A DNA stretch of 64,000 nucleotides from the NCBI GenBank assembly GCA_948567375.1, contig OX419757.1:9128974-9192973 (forward strand). The letters are read 5' to 3'. The notes beneath the pieces are model-generated. The model made no database searches and was not told the origin of the DNA. It saw nothing but the letters and a program-made list of their open reading frames with translations. The stretch comes from Lunularia cruciata. Lineage: Eukaryota > Streptophyta > Marchantiopsida > Lunulariales > Lunulariaceae. The translations under genes were made by a program, and so were the position numbers. This document shows positions 46,710 to 59,389 of this stretch, one piece after another; position 1 is the first letter of the stretch; each line of letters opens with the position of its first letter.

Positions 46710-47155
46710 TGTAATCAGATTTTTTACAACTCAAATCAATCAAACTCAGATCAATACTTGATTTGATCCTCAACCACTTGCCAACAATAGAGCACTAATT
46801 ACAATCAAGCCACACCCACTCTAGCTAAGAGACTCCGAGTGATGCTCATTGGCTTTTTGTCCACTCTAGCCAGGAACTCAAAGGCTCAACATCAAAGAAG
46901 TGAGCTCTCTGGAGCTGCACTTCCAGGGTATACCCTTGATTTTGACCTAGGTCTCATCCCAACGGTTCCGCTGATGGCACACCTGACGGTGTGGATAGTG
47001 CAAGTGACAATGGGCCCCGCCATGAAGTCAGTACCCTAAACCTAAAATCTGACCATAAAAAGTAGTTTATGAGTAACTGCCAAAATGCCTCTAACTACCA
47101 TCATTGGAACTCCAATGTCCAAGCATCTAGATACAACACTACAAATGGCATGACA
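46710..47155 (-). repeat. 5' LTR of element D
   Basis: About 446 bp, TGTAATCAG to CATGACA on the plus strand, aligning with 39438-39883. Differences between the pair are visibly frequent, mostly transitions, so the insertion is old. Confidence 0.85.
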
Positions 47156-47645
47156 TTTGCTCTTTGAAAATAGGTTTAAATTTCTTCTCCAACTCAATGT
47201 AATGCTAATCCAAGGTTACCTCTTTTGAATCCTTGTAGTTAAAGGCAAAGACATGGATATATTTTCATAAGATTTCCTCAAACTTATCTTCTCCTCCAAT
47301 GTCACCTTGTCATTTTGTTTAAGAGTGGATATCCTTCTCTTGATCTCTTCTTCTATCAAGGATTTGCCAAGATCCTTGTGAACTTCAATGTTTAGGTAAG
47401 ATCTATCATACTTAAACTTGAGGTCTCTTCCTTTCACTTTATATCCTCTCCATGTTGAGCTTTCTTGTACTTCCATTTCTATGTTTTCCTTGGAGTTGCT
47501 TTTTGATTCTCATCCATCACTTGATGTATCAAAATCTGAGATCTCCTCCTTGAAATTCACCTTGATCATATGGTTTTTGGTGTCTATCCTAAGATATCTT
47601 TTGTACCACCTATAAGTGGTTCTAGTTGCTCTCAACAAGGGCACT
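47156..47645 (-). pseudogene. Family-3 gypsy body, protease-to-RT part
   Basis: Minus strand: EIKRRISTLKQNDKVTLEEK near 47300-47360 matches EIEGRLSTLKYGPNVTKEEK at 18640-18700, and the upstream end near 47580-47645 matches the segment after LLLGRPWL at 18330-18395. This is the same element as 37479-39335, split by element D. Broken. Confidence 0.7.
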
Positions 47646-48139
47646 TAATAACCATGAGTTAGGGAGAATAAAGTGGTAGAGGTGGTGGTAGAAGATCCAT
47701 AATTAGTAATGGTTCAATACCTTTTTCTATTTTTGATACCACCATGACTACTTGGATTTATCACTTTGAGGAGGGATTGACTAGTATGGCTATGGCTTAC
47801 AGAAGGTTAGATTTAGGTGCCAAAGGCATCAACATCTTAGGTTGGTGATAAGGATTTTATTGTCTTCATGTGTGGATCAAAGCAAATTCATGGCCTTGTT
47901 GTAATAAATATGGCTGCAATATGTATTATTTAGCCAAATGGAGTATTAATATAGTTATACCTAAAAAGAGAGGAGGTTGGCTAAAAGCTCAAGCTTTCCC
48001 ATTCTTCTACACTTTTTGAGGCATCCAAGACCTCAATCATGGTTCCTAGATTTTCTAGTGAAGGAGTGTTAGACTAATATAAAGAGCAAGATGTACCACA
48101 CATTTTTTAACTATATAATTCTATTAAAGTCTTGTATCA
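47646..48139 (+). other. Unassigned interval, perhaps more of a D-family copy
   Basis: It has open, coding-like plus-strand segments (for example FEEGLTSMAMAYRRLDLGA near 47770-47830) but no domain I can name. Because the next 280 bp match element D, this may be degraded gag of the same copy. Confidence 0.3.
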
Positions 48140-48420
48140 CATAATGTTGGAGGTTGTGCAATCTATTACATGGTCTTGGCTACCAACATGCTGTTATTAG
48201 GAGTAAATTTAGTTCTAGTGTTTTGATTAGCTACAATGATATGTGAGTGTAAGGATGGTGTGGTTGCTCCTTCTATTGTGGAGATGGTTGATTGTGGGGC
48301 CAATTTGGTATAGTAATTTATGATCTTTTGTACTATCAGTGGCTTGTAGTAGGTAGTAATTGCTTGGTTGGAGAAGCTAATGCTAGACTTGCATTTGAGC
48401 AAGTTATGTGTAACCTTATT
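48140..48420 (+). pseudogene. Second D-family fragment (gag end and protease start)
   Basis: Plus-strand sequence aligns with the minus strand of 43800-44080 in element D: AATGTTGGAGG, TGTGAGTGTAAGGATG, then VEMVDCGANLV (element D: VDVVDSGANLV) and the helical LEKLMLDLHL segment. It shows the methyltransferase-bearing family had more than one copy here. Broken fragment; no methyltransferase part is retained. Confidence 0.65.
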
Positions 48421-50142
48421 GGTTAACTATACTGAATATTTTGGTTAGACATTTGGGAAAGGTCTAGAGAGAGGACTCCAAGGATATGTAATTTCACATA
48501 AAATCCCAAAAAATGATTTTTCACCTTAACCAAAATATGTTGTTTATTCAAAAGACACTAATTTTGAAACAAATTTCACTTGATAATCTTTATTAAATGA
48601 TATTATGCAAGTTTTTCTTACAATGTAAGATCCCTTCAAGTGAAAAATCAATCAAATAGGTACATAACTCATTTTCTTCCCACTTCAAAGAAGAGAAATC
48701 TGATTCAGTAGACATGGTGTTAGGGAAGATAGAAGCTTATCCTCCTACAAAAGTGAAAATTTCTAGAAATTGGTTCTTGAAATCACTTTCAGCTTAGGCC
48801 TCATCAAATATTGAAGTGGTAGTATTCTAGGACAAAAGACCAAATTTTAAGGAAGGGAAATGTACTTTTCAAGAAATTACTTTAAGAAATTAAGAAATTA
48901 AGAAAAGAAATTATTTGCAAGAAATAAGGGATGAAGATGCATTATGGGATGAAGTTGCAACTACATGCTGACTCGTTTTAGTGCAAGATTAGTCCTCTAT
49001 GAGAATATATAGTAGTAAAAAAGACAAGTAATAACTAAAGCTAAGTTGGCATTCTGAATATGTCAGGAAATGTATATTTAGTAAAGAAATCTAGGAGCAA
49101 GAGCCTTGGACATTTATGTTGCAATGCTTGAAGGAAGCGGTGGTAGTAGGTAGAGTATTATTATGAGAGGGATAGAAAGTTGTTTTTAAGAATTAGAACA
49201 TATATAAGTGTGCATGTGCCCCTATGTAGGGTTCTTCATTCTTCCATTGATTTTGGAGTTCCCTAGTTTTTGGAGAATTTGGGCAAAGCGTTGATTCTTG
49301 GAAAGTAGAATTTATTCCTCAAAGTATTCATTAGGTCCACGGGCTGAAGATATTGCTAGTCATGGGTGTAAGAGCTAGTCTATGTGTTGTGATTGATTAT
49401 TCAAAGTTGATTGGTTGAGTAGTACACATTAGTAAAGAAAATGCATTCTACCTCAAATTTTGATTGAGTTTGGGTCTAATTTCAAGTTGTGAATGTGTAA
49501 ATGTGTGAAAACTTGCTCCTTGCTATGCTCATTGCACCTTTGTCTAAAATGTAGAGTGCATTGCAACATTGCCTATAGCAATGCAATTTTTGTCTAGACA
49601 GTGAATATTCCAAGAGGTAGAAAGGCTCACATGGGTGATAGTCTTGTCAACCATTTCCAAGGTTAAGTGCCAAATGGGGAACCATGTGCCTTGGTAAAGC
49701 TAAGATTGCTATGAGAATCCTGACCATAGTTCTTCTCCAAGCTAATGAAAGGCTGGATGTGTAAGGACTATCTCATCCCTTCTTGGTTTCCCCTAGCATA
49801 CTGTACCCTCAACTACATGACTAAACCAACCCATTGATAAGTAGAAGAATGCATAATCACCAAACAAAGACAAGAACTTTTGTTGTAGGTATCCTATACA
49901 GCTGAATGCTGCAAGATTAAATGATCAACCTTCTTTGCAAGGCCAACTCAATGACACTCTTTCAAAATATCAATTGATAAGGTTAGCAAATTTGCAACCG
50001 TCAAGGTCTAGTAGTTCTTATTGTAAACTTGGGAAGCAATTGGTTATTGTAGCACCATTTCTTTGATGGTTTTTGGCTGATATAGCCCCCAAACCTTCAA
50101 ATCATCTTACAAATAGTCCAATAGTAGAACAAAAAAGATGAT
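48421..50142. other. Unassigned AT-rich DNA
   Basis: About 1.7 kb in which I find no domain, LTR end, tandem repeat or RNA gene. It looks like decayed repeat or intergenic DNA. Confidence 0.35.
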
Positions 50143-52130
50143 CTATCTCATGCTCATCCAATTGCCACAAAGTCTGAATGACAAAAATTCTTGATCAGAA
50201 AGTGCACCTAATATTTCTTCCCTTTCAAACAAGAAAGTTTGAATCAAGATGTTGCTATCAGCGGTGTTAACACTCTCCAATGGAACATCTTCAACAAACA
50301 ACATTTGACAAAATTGGTCCAAAAGATCTGACACTTCTTCACTTTGTTGGCCAAGAAGTGCTTCCTTTCCTTGGAAATGTTGAGTCACCAAGTTGAATTT
50401 TGTAGAAAGCATGTTCACAATTGCCATTGTAATTCACCAATAAAGTCACCAATTAGTTGCCAACTTGGTCAAAATGGTTGCATAAAATGGCATGATTCTC
50501 AATGGAAATAGAGGTCACATGGGACATCAACACCCAATGAGTACCAAAAATGGTTGTGCAAGTATATTGCATCTGGTTAATGAGTGTTTTATGGTGGCTG
50601 ATTATACCCATCAACAACTTGGAAAGCAATTTGGAATCCATACTTTTATAAAAATCTTGGATTACAAGAGTGACTTGATAAAGAAAACGCCAAATTCCTA
50701 TAAAGCTAAGAAGCACAATTGAGTTCAATCATATGACAACCCCACAAACATGACCTATTATCATATTTTTGTCACCATCAGTCAAACATGCAATGAGTTT
50801 GTTCTTTTATGAGGGGCATATGCAATCAAACAATTGGATCAACATCTCAAACATTGCAACACCAATATGGTTGCCATTGACCGAAACAATGATTACATTA
50901 AGGTTCTAAATTGATGTTCTCATAGAACCAAATCCGCATGTAAACATAAGAAGTATTTCCATAGCAAGATTTATCAGTTGCCAAAGAGAACACCCATTAA
51001 ATCTTTAACAACTTGGCAAAATCTAAAATGAAGTAGCACTGTGAGCCGGCCTGTCTCTCACTCAGGATGAACCTCTAATGGCTATTATGGTAGCGCACCA
51101 TGGACTAAGAAGGAAAGGAACCCCAACTCCATCATACTCTTCCAAGGCTAACATTCCAAGACTCAAGACATTGCTCATTAGAGAACTCAATGAGAGAGAG
51201 ATAGTTGCAAATGAAAGGATGATGAGTACCTCCTCACCCCTTGTTTATATACTTGTGAAATAGTTACATACTAAAGTTACTAATAACAAGAGTAACTCAA
51301 GTTACTAGGCTAAAAGTCAAGTAAAGTCAAAAAGTAGAAAGGAATATCCATTCACATGGGCATATTCCCCTAAGCATGTGATCTTATCTTGAACCAACCA
51401 CTAAGTCAAGGATTCCTTCACATGTGTTATCCTTGGACTATAGAAGAATCCAAAATAAAAAGGCTTGCAGTCCCAAGAGTTCTCAACTCTTTCCTCAAAG
51501 CCAAACACCTAGGAATAATACCAAGTCAACACACTAGAATCCAAAATAGTGGTGCTCATCTTTTCCACTTCCTCTAAAGTAAGGTCTCCTCTATCTTAGC
51601 TATGACTAACTTTAGCTAATCATGACTAATGTAGAACCATCCTTTATCTTTATATAAATAATATCTCTCAAGTACTTGTAATACCAAGCTAAATATCACA
51701 ATACCATACACATGCACAAATGAGTGTTACAACATAAGCACAACAAAAATTATTTGTAACTAGGTAGTCATTATAGCCAACTAATTCTGCACATTCTTTA
51801 ATTTTTTGCATCTTGAATATCACCAACCACCATTAAGATATACATTCATTGACCAACAAAGTGGTCAGAAAATTGGAACAACTTGGCCTTGTTGATGTTT
51901 GCTGAATAGACATCAAAAGGTGGATCTAGCTTGAATAGAGACATATCATTAGCACGAGTTTGACCTCCAATGTCTTCTATGTTCCAAAACATTGTTCCAA
52001 TGATGACATCAATGATACTCTTTTCAATCTAGAAAACAAGCTACTTTGAATCTCCCCTAAAAAAGAATGGGAGTGTTTCAATTGCTTTTGCTAACTTCTT
52101 GAGAATTCCTCTTACTTTTGTTTAGTCTTT
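50143..52130 (-). pseudogene. Unrecognised coding-like remnant, interrupted by a solo LTR
   Basis: Minus-strand open segments with protein-like composition lie near 51880-52060 (SIIDVIIGTMFWNIEDIGGQ; DPPFDVYSANINKAKLFQF), 50453-50728 (QDFYKSMDSKLLSKLLMGII) and 50143-50427 (QSEEVSDLLDQFCQMLFVED). The family-3 solo LTR at 51040-51731 splits them. I do not recognise the protein. It could be a gag-like part of an unseen element or a decayed host-type gene. No start, splice sites or end can be set. Confidence 0.25.
51040..51731 (-). repeat. Family-3 solo LTR
   Basis: TGTGAGCCGGCCTGTC to GAGTGTTACA, 692 bp, nearly colinear with 29446-30135 and in the same orientation. The left flank is AGCAC; AGCAC also occurs at 51737-51741, five bases beyond the expected edge, so the duplication is uncertain. 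No internal element sequence is attached. Confidence 0.85.
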
Positions 52131-54447
52131 AGGAGTTTGTATTGCTTGAATTTTTCATGATGTTATGAAGCCATATGTTCCTGGTATTTCTAGGGGCAAA
52201 ATGGCAGGCCTTAAAAAATCCAAAAGGTTTTAATGAAATTATTTTCACGCTTGAAAGCAACACAAAACTGACAATGTGCAGCAATTATAGCTCCTTCTAT
52301 TGACCTGCTGAGATGTTGAGACCAAATTATTTTAGGTGTTTTTTCTTAAAAGGAAAATTGGTAGACAATTTTTGTTTCTTCATAGGCTGCTCAAAGGTTG
52401 CATCAAGGTGGCCTTGGTCAAAAGGCATTGCAATATACCAAGTCAATTGTCCAACTCTTAAGGTTGATTGGATTGAGCTCTTAGAGTTGATTTGAAATCA
52501 ACCCTAAGAGCTTGGTCCAGTGAGATGTAGAAAGTGACATTGCCTAAAACATAGCCATGGTATTCTTCTATTGACCACAAAATTCAACAAGTTTGTTATT
52601 TTTCTCACAAAACAGTAGGAAACTCAAAATAGAAATAGAATAAGAAAAAAATAAGAAACAAGAATATAAAACAAAAAGAAACTCAAAATACAAATAAAAT
52701 ACTTCTCCCCAAGAATATGTTAAACATATTATCTATTTATAGATTGACATTTCCTTGGAGGCTTGTTTAAGATCAAAAAGAGCCATACCAAAACCTTTAA
52801 CACAACCTCTCTTGTTTGAAAAAATAATAGTTCTTGCCCTTGGATTTTGGCAGACCAATATCAAGGGATATATATATTTCAGATCCAAATATCTCTTTGA
52901 AGTGGTTCTACTCCATGTAACAAGCTCATTATATACATTTAGCTTGGTAATCCAACTCCAATTGATAATTCTATTATGAGTGTCTATGCCATTTCAATAG
53001 TAGCTAAATTTATTTCCCTTTAATGTATCAGTTGGTGGAGCTATAATAGACTATGTGAGGAGATGAGTTTCAAAAGCTATGCTAATATTTGAATAAAGCC
53101 AAGTATGTTACTTAATTATAACTTTAGTACTGGTGATCTCAACTCACTACAATAAGCAACCACAACATTAGTATTAGCATTCAATGGTTTTTGACTTGGC
53201 TTGATGAGCAACTAAAAGAGAACACCTATGTAGAAGATAATCTTGGTGCATGAGGAGATAGCTTGGATTTAGGGTATAAGTGGAGTTATTATATCCACCT
53301 TAGATATATCTTTGTGGAGTTTTGGTGAGGAGTTGCAACATCATGCAAATGGGTTAGAAAAACATGCTTAGAGTGAGCCTTGTACCACCAACAGACTAGT
53401 TTGATGATGATGATTGATGTTATTCTTGGTACTACATTGCTTGGGAATATACAATGGAAAGAATATGCATGTTGAATTTGATTGGTGGGATTAGTACTAG
53501 ATCAGTTATAACATAACAAGCTAGCATACAAGTTCAAATAGACTTGTATACACAGAGAGCTGAGATTGCCCAGCAAGTCTTTGTACATCATGAGTCACAC
53601 TTTGCACAAGATACTTGGATTTATTGCCAACATCAATAGTCAAGGGTTACCAAAAAGCATCACCATCCAAAATTTTCTTAGTTGGGGTTGCAAGTTATTG
53701 AGAGACATGACAACATTCATTTGTTAATGTTTTGGATGACCTTGTTTGAGACATCACATGCTGGTTGGATTTAAGGTTTGCAAGTTCCTTATTCCTACAT
53801 GTTCTAAGAGGTGTTACGTGTGTTATGGCATCTCTAAGTTCATTGCATAGTTTCTCTAACATACATTTTAAGGAATTTACTTTTAATAGATGACTCTTGC
53901 ACCAATGATGGCAAGTACCCATCAAATATAGTCTTGGATTGGACATATATTGTTGTTTGATATAACTTGAGTTGGATCTCAAACCAATTTTCCATGTCTT
54001 TGGCAGGTAAATGTTTACCTAGGGAGGTACTATAGTGAGCTTATGAACAAGGGCAACCGTGTAGAGAACACAAAGGATGGGAAGACACCATCAAGTCATA
54101 CAAGGGAGAGACAAAAACGGAAAAATAGGGCTAAATCCCAAGAGAGTTTATATGAGAAATCTTCCCTATTTCACCTAAGATATCCGACCTATGCAAGTCA
54201 TACGGTCTACAAACAATTGGAGCATCCAAAGAAGAATCACCTAGTGATTGCTCTCTTATGGATTGAACCAGCCATTGCCCTCCATAGAGCAATGGACACA
54301 TGCTGTCTAAAATATGCTACAAAATGTGAGAGTGAGAGTGGTACCCCTTGGCACCTAACATGATAAGCTCTCTTGCACTCCCTAACAAATATGTTGAATC
54401 ATGAGTGAGCTTATGATGGTATTCAAATACAAACCTTATTATTATTC

Positions 54448-54487
<40 letters not shown>

Positions 54488-55363
54488 CATTTTGGGGTTA
54501 CTAGGTGTCAATCTTAAATAATAATAGTAGTCAGTTGGTCACCTTTAGCAATGGTGAACCTATATGATCATCACCTAGAATAGCATTACTTACATTCATG
54601 AGCTTTCTAACTTCTGATGCTTGTTGAGATTAGAGTCCAAGATTCATTTAGGATTCTTTATTACAACAATTGGTTAAGTTCAACATGGATGAGAGAGAAG
54701 ATGAAAGAGAGCGAGCAATGGATTTTTATATTGATATGATAATAATGTCATCAATATTAGAAGCATCCATGTATAAATTTTTAGATGAGGCTATGAACTA
54801 CTTAACATGGATTATGAATCTTGGATTGGATAAGTAGAATGAGATGCAATTGATAAGTTCAACCACTATGACACTTGTGAGATCCACATCTATGGTATAT
54901 ACATGATATAAGATGGTTTACACTAAGAACAATATGCTTAATGAGTGTGTTGTTAGTCTTGGTACACAATAAGGAAGTATTACTGAGAGATGTTTACTTG
55001 GAGTACATTTAGACAACCATGGTGTACTTGGGAAATACACTTGGGTCTTCTTGAGATGCAACTAAAGGATGTGTGTAGCTTGGAGCTAAAGAGAAGGGAA
55101 ATTTTTTATCTTAAGATGTTGATGTTGTACTTTAATGTTGAGGAGTAGGATATATTGCTCTTAATGCTCTTGTGTAATGAGAAATGGTTGCATCTTCCAC
55201 TACTAGTGTTTTTAAAAAGGAATCTTAAGAACCAAAAATTGATCCCAAGCTTACAAGAGGAGAGAGATAAAGAGTTTGGATGTTTATATTGAGCTATATT
55301 CTGAAGATAACTATATTCAAATTGAGCTAACTAGTGATATTATAATCTTTTGAGGTCCATATA
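52131..55363. other. Unassigned AT-rich DNA with a microsatellite
   Basis: I see no domain or LTR here. Several short open segments exist on both strands but none has recognisable motifs. The one clear feature is the TTA microsatellite at 54436. Confidence 0.35.
54436..54489. repeat. (ATT)n microsatellite
   Basis: About 17 ATT/TTA triplets with one interruption (ATTCTT) near the left end. Confidence 0.95.
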
Positions 55364-55856
55364 TGTAAAGACCAAGGAGAGAAATAAGAAAAAGAAGACG
55401 AGAGTGAAAGATCACATTGGGACACTTGAATGAGAGAAACTCCAAATGCCTAGCATGAGCTTGGACTTTGGTATTTATAGTAAATAAACAAGGCTCTTGA
55501 GAAGCTTCTCATGAAGTTTCCTAGAAGTCACTTTCTTAGAGTGCAAGCCAAGCTAATCAAGAAGCTTCTTAAGAAGCATCCTTTTAGAAACCACCTACTT
55601 GGCGTGCAAGCTGAGCTAGTCACAAAGCTTCCTTCTAGAAGCTACCTACTTGGCATGCAAGCTAAGGTAGCTAAGAAGCTTCCCAAGAAGTTTTCTCTTA
55701 GAAATCACCACTTGGCATGCACATTTTCCAATACTTGGAAGTTATCAAGTAGCTTCCTAGATACTTCTAGAATATTCTTATAATTCTTGGCTAATTTGGC
55801 CTACTTGCTGATTCATTAGTCTTGACTAACTTGTTGATAAACTCCATATTGTTACA
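55364..55856 (-). repeat. 3' LTR of the chromovirus at 55 kb
   Basis: 493 bp; the minus strand begins TGTAACAATATGGAGTTTATC and ends GGTCTTTACA. It holds repeated GAAGCTTCTC / AAGCTTCCTTCTAGAAG words forming imperfect inverted repeats, as in the LTR at 1001-1412. Confidence 0.75.
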
Positions 55857-55879
55857 CATTCTCCCATTGCTAGTTGGTG

Positions 55880-56110
55880 ACATCCTTGTCACCATGGAAG
55901 CTTCAAATGCTTGGATGGCAGTTTGTACATTTTGGAGATGAGAAAGAGGCTCCCAAGTAGCATCATGAAGAGGATACCTTTTCCAAAGGACTTTGGACTC
56001 CATATGTTATTGACAACTATGTTGAATGTGGCAACGTGCATGGATACAATCAACTTCAAACTCCTCATTATCATTGATAAGAATGGGAGGAGGAGGGAGT
56101 TGGACCCCAA
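55880..56110 (-). pseudogene. Chromodomain at the chromovirus pol C-terminus
   Basis: VLWKRYPLHDATWEPLSHLQ near 55940-56000 on the minus strand is the classical chromodomain end (W.G….TWEP..L). Chromodomains guide integration toward particular histone marks. It lies between integrase and the LTR, the diagnostic position for chromoviruses. Confidence 0.85.
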
Positions 56111-57230
56111 GAGAGAAAGGAAGATGGATTAGAAACAAAGGTTTTAACTTGGAAACTTGGAAGATAGGGTGGTGTGCATATGACAAGGCAAGGGAAGTTG
56201 ATAAGCAAAAGGAGAAACAATTTGGGTGACATTAAATGGACCTATCCAATTAGAAGGAAGCCACAAACTTGAATATCAAGGAGAAAGGGCAGGTTATGAG
56301 AATAAAGTATGACCTTATCACCAAGTTGAAAGGTAAGATTATGATGATGTTGGTTTGCATATTGTTCTTGATGATTTTGAGCACAAGGAGATGAGATTTA
56401 GCTTGTTGTAAGGATTGGGATATTGTGGTCAAGAAGGTGGAAGTATGAGGGACATGAGATGGAGGAGGAGCAAGAAAGGAATTTGGAACAAGTGGGTCTT
56501 GGCTAAAATTAAGGAAGAAGAGAGAGAATCTAGTGCTTGCATATTTGGAATTATTGTAGGTAAACTCAACAACTTCAAGACATTCATCCTAGTTGGTATG
56601 GTGAATGTTGACAAAGGTACAAAATATATCTTCTAAGGTGTGATGTGAACGTTTGGTTTGTCCATCATTTTGAGGATGATAATCATGGACAAAGCAAGCT
56701 TGGTGCCAAGTATTTGGAAGAGTGCTTGCCAAATTTTTTTGGTGAATCAAGGATCACAATTGGAGATGAGAACACAAGGCATCCTATGATGCTTAAAGAC
56801 ATTATCAATGTAGATTTGGGTCACTGTTGTAGTATCCACTATATCAAAGGTTGGTGCCAAATGGATTTGCTTACTAAAGTTATCCACAAACACCACATTT
56901 TTTTTGTGCTCTTTCTTTGTCTTGGGCAAGGAGGTGATGAGATCTAAGCTAACATATTCCCATCAAGCAGATGGGATGGGAAGTGGTTGAAGGAGGCCAC
57001 TTAGTTTCTAGTTGTTGGCCTTGCTACGTTGGTAGCTCTCACAAGACCGGACAAACTCTTGAACATATTGTACCATGTTGGGCCACCAATAGTCGCATTG
57101 TAGGGTACCCAAGGTCTTGTACAAATCCATGTGACCAGTGATTGGTAAGTCATGGGATTCTTGAAGGTGCACAAGTCATAAAGCACCTTGGCTAGAACAT
57201 AGATCTGGTTCTAACAAAATAGAAGGTCTT
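56111..57230 (-). pseudogene. Chromovirus integrase (55-kb copy)
   Basis: Blocks match 1709-2844: the core start PKTKKEHKKNVVFVDNFSKQ near 56870-56930, the middle portion near 56429-56636, and an HHCC-like segment near 57120-57190. Broken, with many breaks. Confidence 0.65.
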
Positions 57231-57329
57231 CCTTGAAAGAGAAGGTGTTATTTTCCTTGTTGTGTACTACAAGACGACCTTGTACCATTTGAAGGAAGAG
57301 GTCTTATTGTTAAGCTATCCTAAACTCAA

Positions 57330-58660
57330 TTTGGACTTTTGAGTTGACTGACACTATCATAATTGCCGCCATGATGAGACAAAGAGACTTCAAATCAGGT
57401 TATTATGATAGGGCATTGAAGATGACATTGAACCTATTGGGTTTGTACTTAAATTTGATGTCAAACAATTATAGTTGTTCCTCCCATTGATGATGTAGAC
57501 TATTCATCTGCTCCAAATCTAATGTTTGTAACAAGGGTTTGTGATTGGTGCACATGATCACTTGTTTCTCCAAGAGATAATCTCTTCATACCTTGGTTGC
57601 ATATACCATTGCTAGTTGTTCTTGATCTCAAGTAGAGTAATTTTTTGTTGTTATATCTAGTCAATAAGACACAAAGACAAAGGGATATAACCCATCTAGA
57701 AATTCTTTTTGGAACATAGCTTTAATAGCAAAGTTAGAAGCATGATAATCAACCACACAAGGTAGTTGAGGATCATATGGTTGAAGAATGGGTCTTGAAG
57801 ACACCATATATTTCAACTTGTGGAATGTTTCTTTGTACTTGGTGGTCCACTAAAAGCTTGAAGTGTTCCTCAAGAGGTCAATCAATGGTTCTGCCACATG
57901 AGCATAATAGTGGATTGATTGTTGGTAAAACCTTGCCAATCCATTAAATGCTCACACTTTTGTGGCATTCTTTGGAGCAGGCAAATAAGTAATTGCCTTG
58001 ATTTTCTCCTCTTCCATCTTGTTCTTCTTTGATGAGATCTTATGACCTAAGAAGGTAACCTCATTCTACCAAAAGACTCACTTTGACTTCTTGTAGTAAA
58101 GTGTACATTGATGTAGACGTCTTAGGACTTCTTGCACGTGATTTCATGTTTTGTTTCCATCCTGCTATATATTAAAATATCATCCAAGAACACTACCATG
58201 TACCAATCCAATAGCCCATCCAACACCTGATGCATTTGATCCATGAAGACTACTAAAGCATTAGTGAGCCCAAAATGTAGAACTCTCCATTCAAAATGCC
58301 CGTACATTGTGCAAAAGGTAGTCTTTTGCATATATTCCCTACCAATGGAAATCTGCCAATAGTCGCTTCAAAGATCCAACTTGGAGAAATATTGTGCTCC
58401 ACTCATTTGATAAAGCAAGTCATAAATTCAAGGCAAGAGATATGCATTCTTCATTATTATTTTATCAAGACTATGATAATCAATATAGAAACAAAGTACT
58501 CCATTTTTTTTTGGAATTAATAGTACAAATGCTTCCAAAGGAGATGCACTATGTTGTATGAGATCCTTCTCCAACAACTCCGTCAGTGTTGTTTGAAGCT
58601 CGTTCAAATCCTTTGGTATGAGCTAATAGATTGGTCTACTAATTGGAGTATTTCCTTGCA
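57330..58660 (-). pseudogene. Chromovirus RNase H and RT (55-kb copy)
   Basis: RT palm block near 58122-58331 (TTFCTMYGHFEWRVLHFGLT; YMVVFLDDILIYS). The YMVVFLDDILIYS catalytic block is the standard gypsy (F/Y)xDD motif and is absent from the other chromovirus pieces only because they end short of it. RNase H traces lie near 57400-57700. Broken. Confidence 0.8.
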
Positions 58661-58849
58661 ACAACTCAATCTTGAAGGGCATACCACAATTTGAGTCTAA
58701 TCCCTTTGGCATACATATCATCCAAAAACACTTTTGCAAACTCTTGAACTATTTGATCAACCATTGCTTGATGAGGCTTTTGGCTCTTATCAGATTCTCC
58801 ATGCACAATTGGCTTGATCCACACCACAAAAATAGGCTTATCTTCCTAC

Positions 58850-59160
58850 AAAGCTTGCTCAATGGCTAATTTACTAACAAATTGTCCCTCTTGGGATTGA
58901 CTATTCTTAAGTGTCTTACTCAAAGGTGCCAAAATACCTAATCTATATTCTTACCTTGGTAATGTATTTGAATTTGCCATTGGGTCCAATCAAATTGAAC
59001 CTTATGATGTTCAAGCCAAGGCAAACCTAGAATGACATCATAGTGTAGAGATGCCAGTAGAAAGCTCATACACTCCAAATACTCATTCCCAATCTTAAAT
59101 GTAATAGGTTGTGAGGTACAAAATGTAGTACCTTGTCTACCATCCGCCATCATCAATCCA
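58850..59160 (-). pseudogene. Chromovirus protease region (55-kb copy)
   Basis: The minus strand contains TFKIGNEYLECMSFLLASLH and YDVILGLPWLEHHKVQFDW near 58985-59095; ILG(L/M)PWL is the retropepsin C-terminal landmark of gypsy elements. Confidence 0.8.
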
Positions 59161-59389
59161 CTTTCAATTACTAGACTGGCTTGATAGAAAACTTAATTCC
59201 TTTGCTAATTGTATGGACATGCAATTTTTTGAACTCCCAAGATTAGATATCATACCTTGCAAGTGAAGCAAACTTGCATAGGCTGAGCCTTCAATCCTAT
59301 TAGAACTAATCAAGTCCTCAAAAGGTGGCTCTAGTTCTCCTATTGGGATTCATTCTTTTCCTAATCATCATGCTCCATGAACTAGGTTT

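Larger units (their letters stand above)
39336..47155 (-). mobile_element. Element D: Ty3/gypsy with DNA methyltransferase and PHD finger
   Basis: A minus-strand LTR element inserted in a family-3 body. Parts in coding order: 5' LTR (46710-47155), gag with a zinc knuckle near 44610-44660, protease (43337-43912), a cytosine-5 DNA methyltransferase domain (42334-43000), RNase H (41883-42134), integrase (40679-41310), a PHD finger (40166-40300), and 3' LTR (39438-39883). TTTGT/TTTGC at the outer edges is a possible target duplication. DNA methyltransferase domains inside retrotransposons have been reported from dinoflagellates and charophyte algae, so this would be a land-plant relative or parallel case. 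Broken, with many breaks. Confidence 0.8.

Noticed and set aside
51737-51741. AGCAC as the right target duplication of the solo LTR at 51040
   Set aside because: It lies about five bases beyond the expected LTR edge, so the match to AGCAC at 51035-51039 may be chance.
52740-52880. Possible copia RT trace on the minus strand
   Set aside because: A few words resemble copia RT but no diagnostic block could be read.
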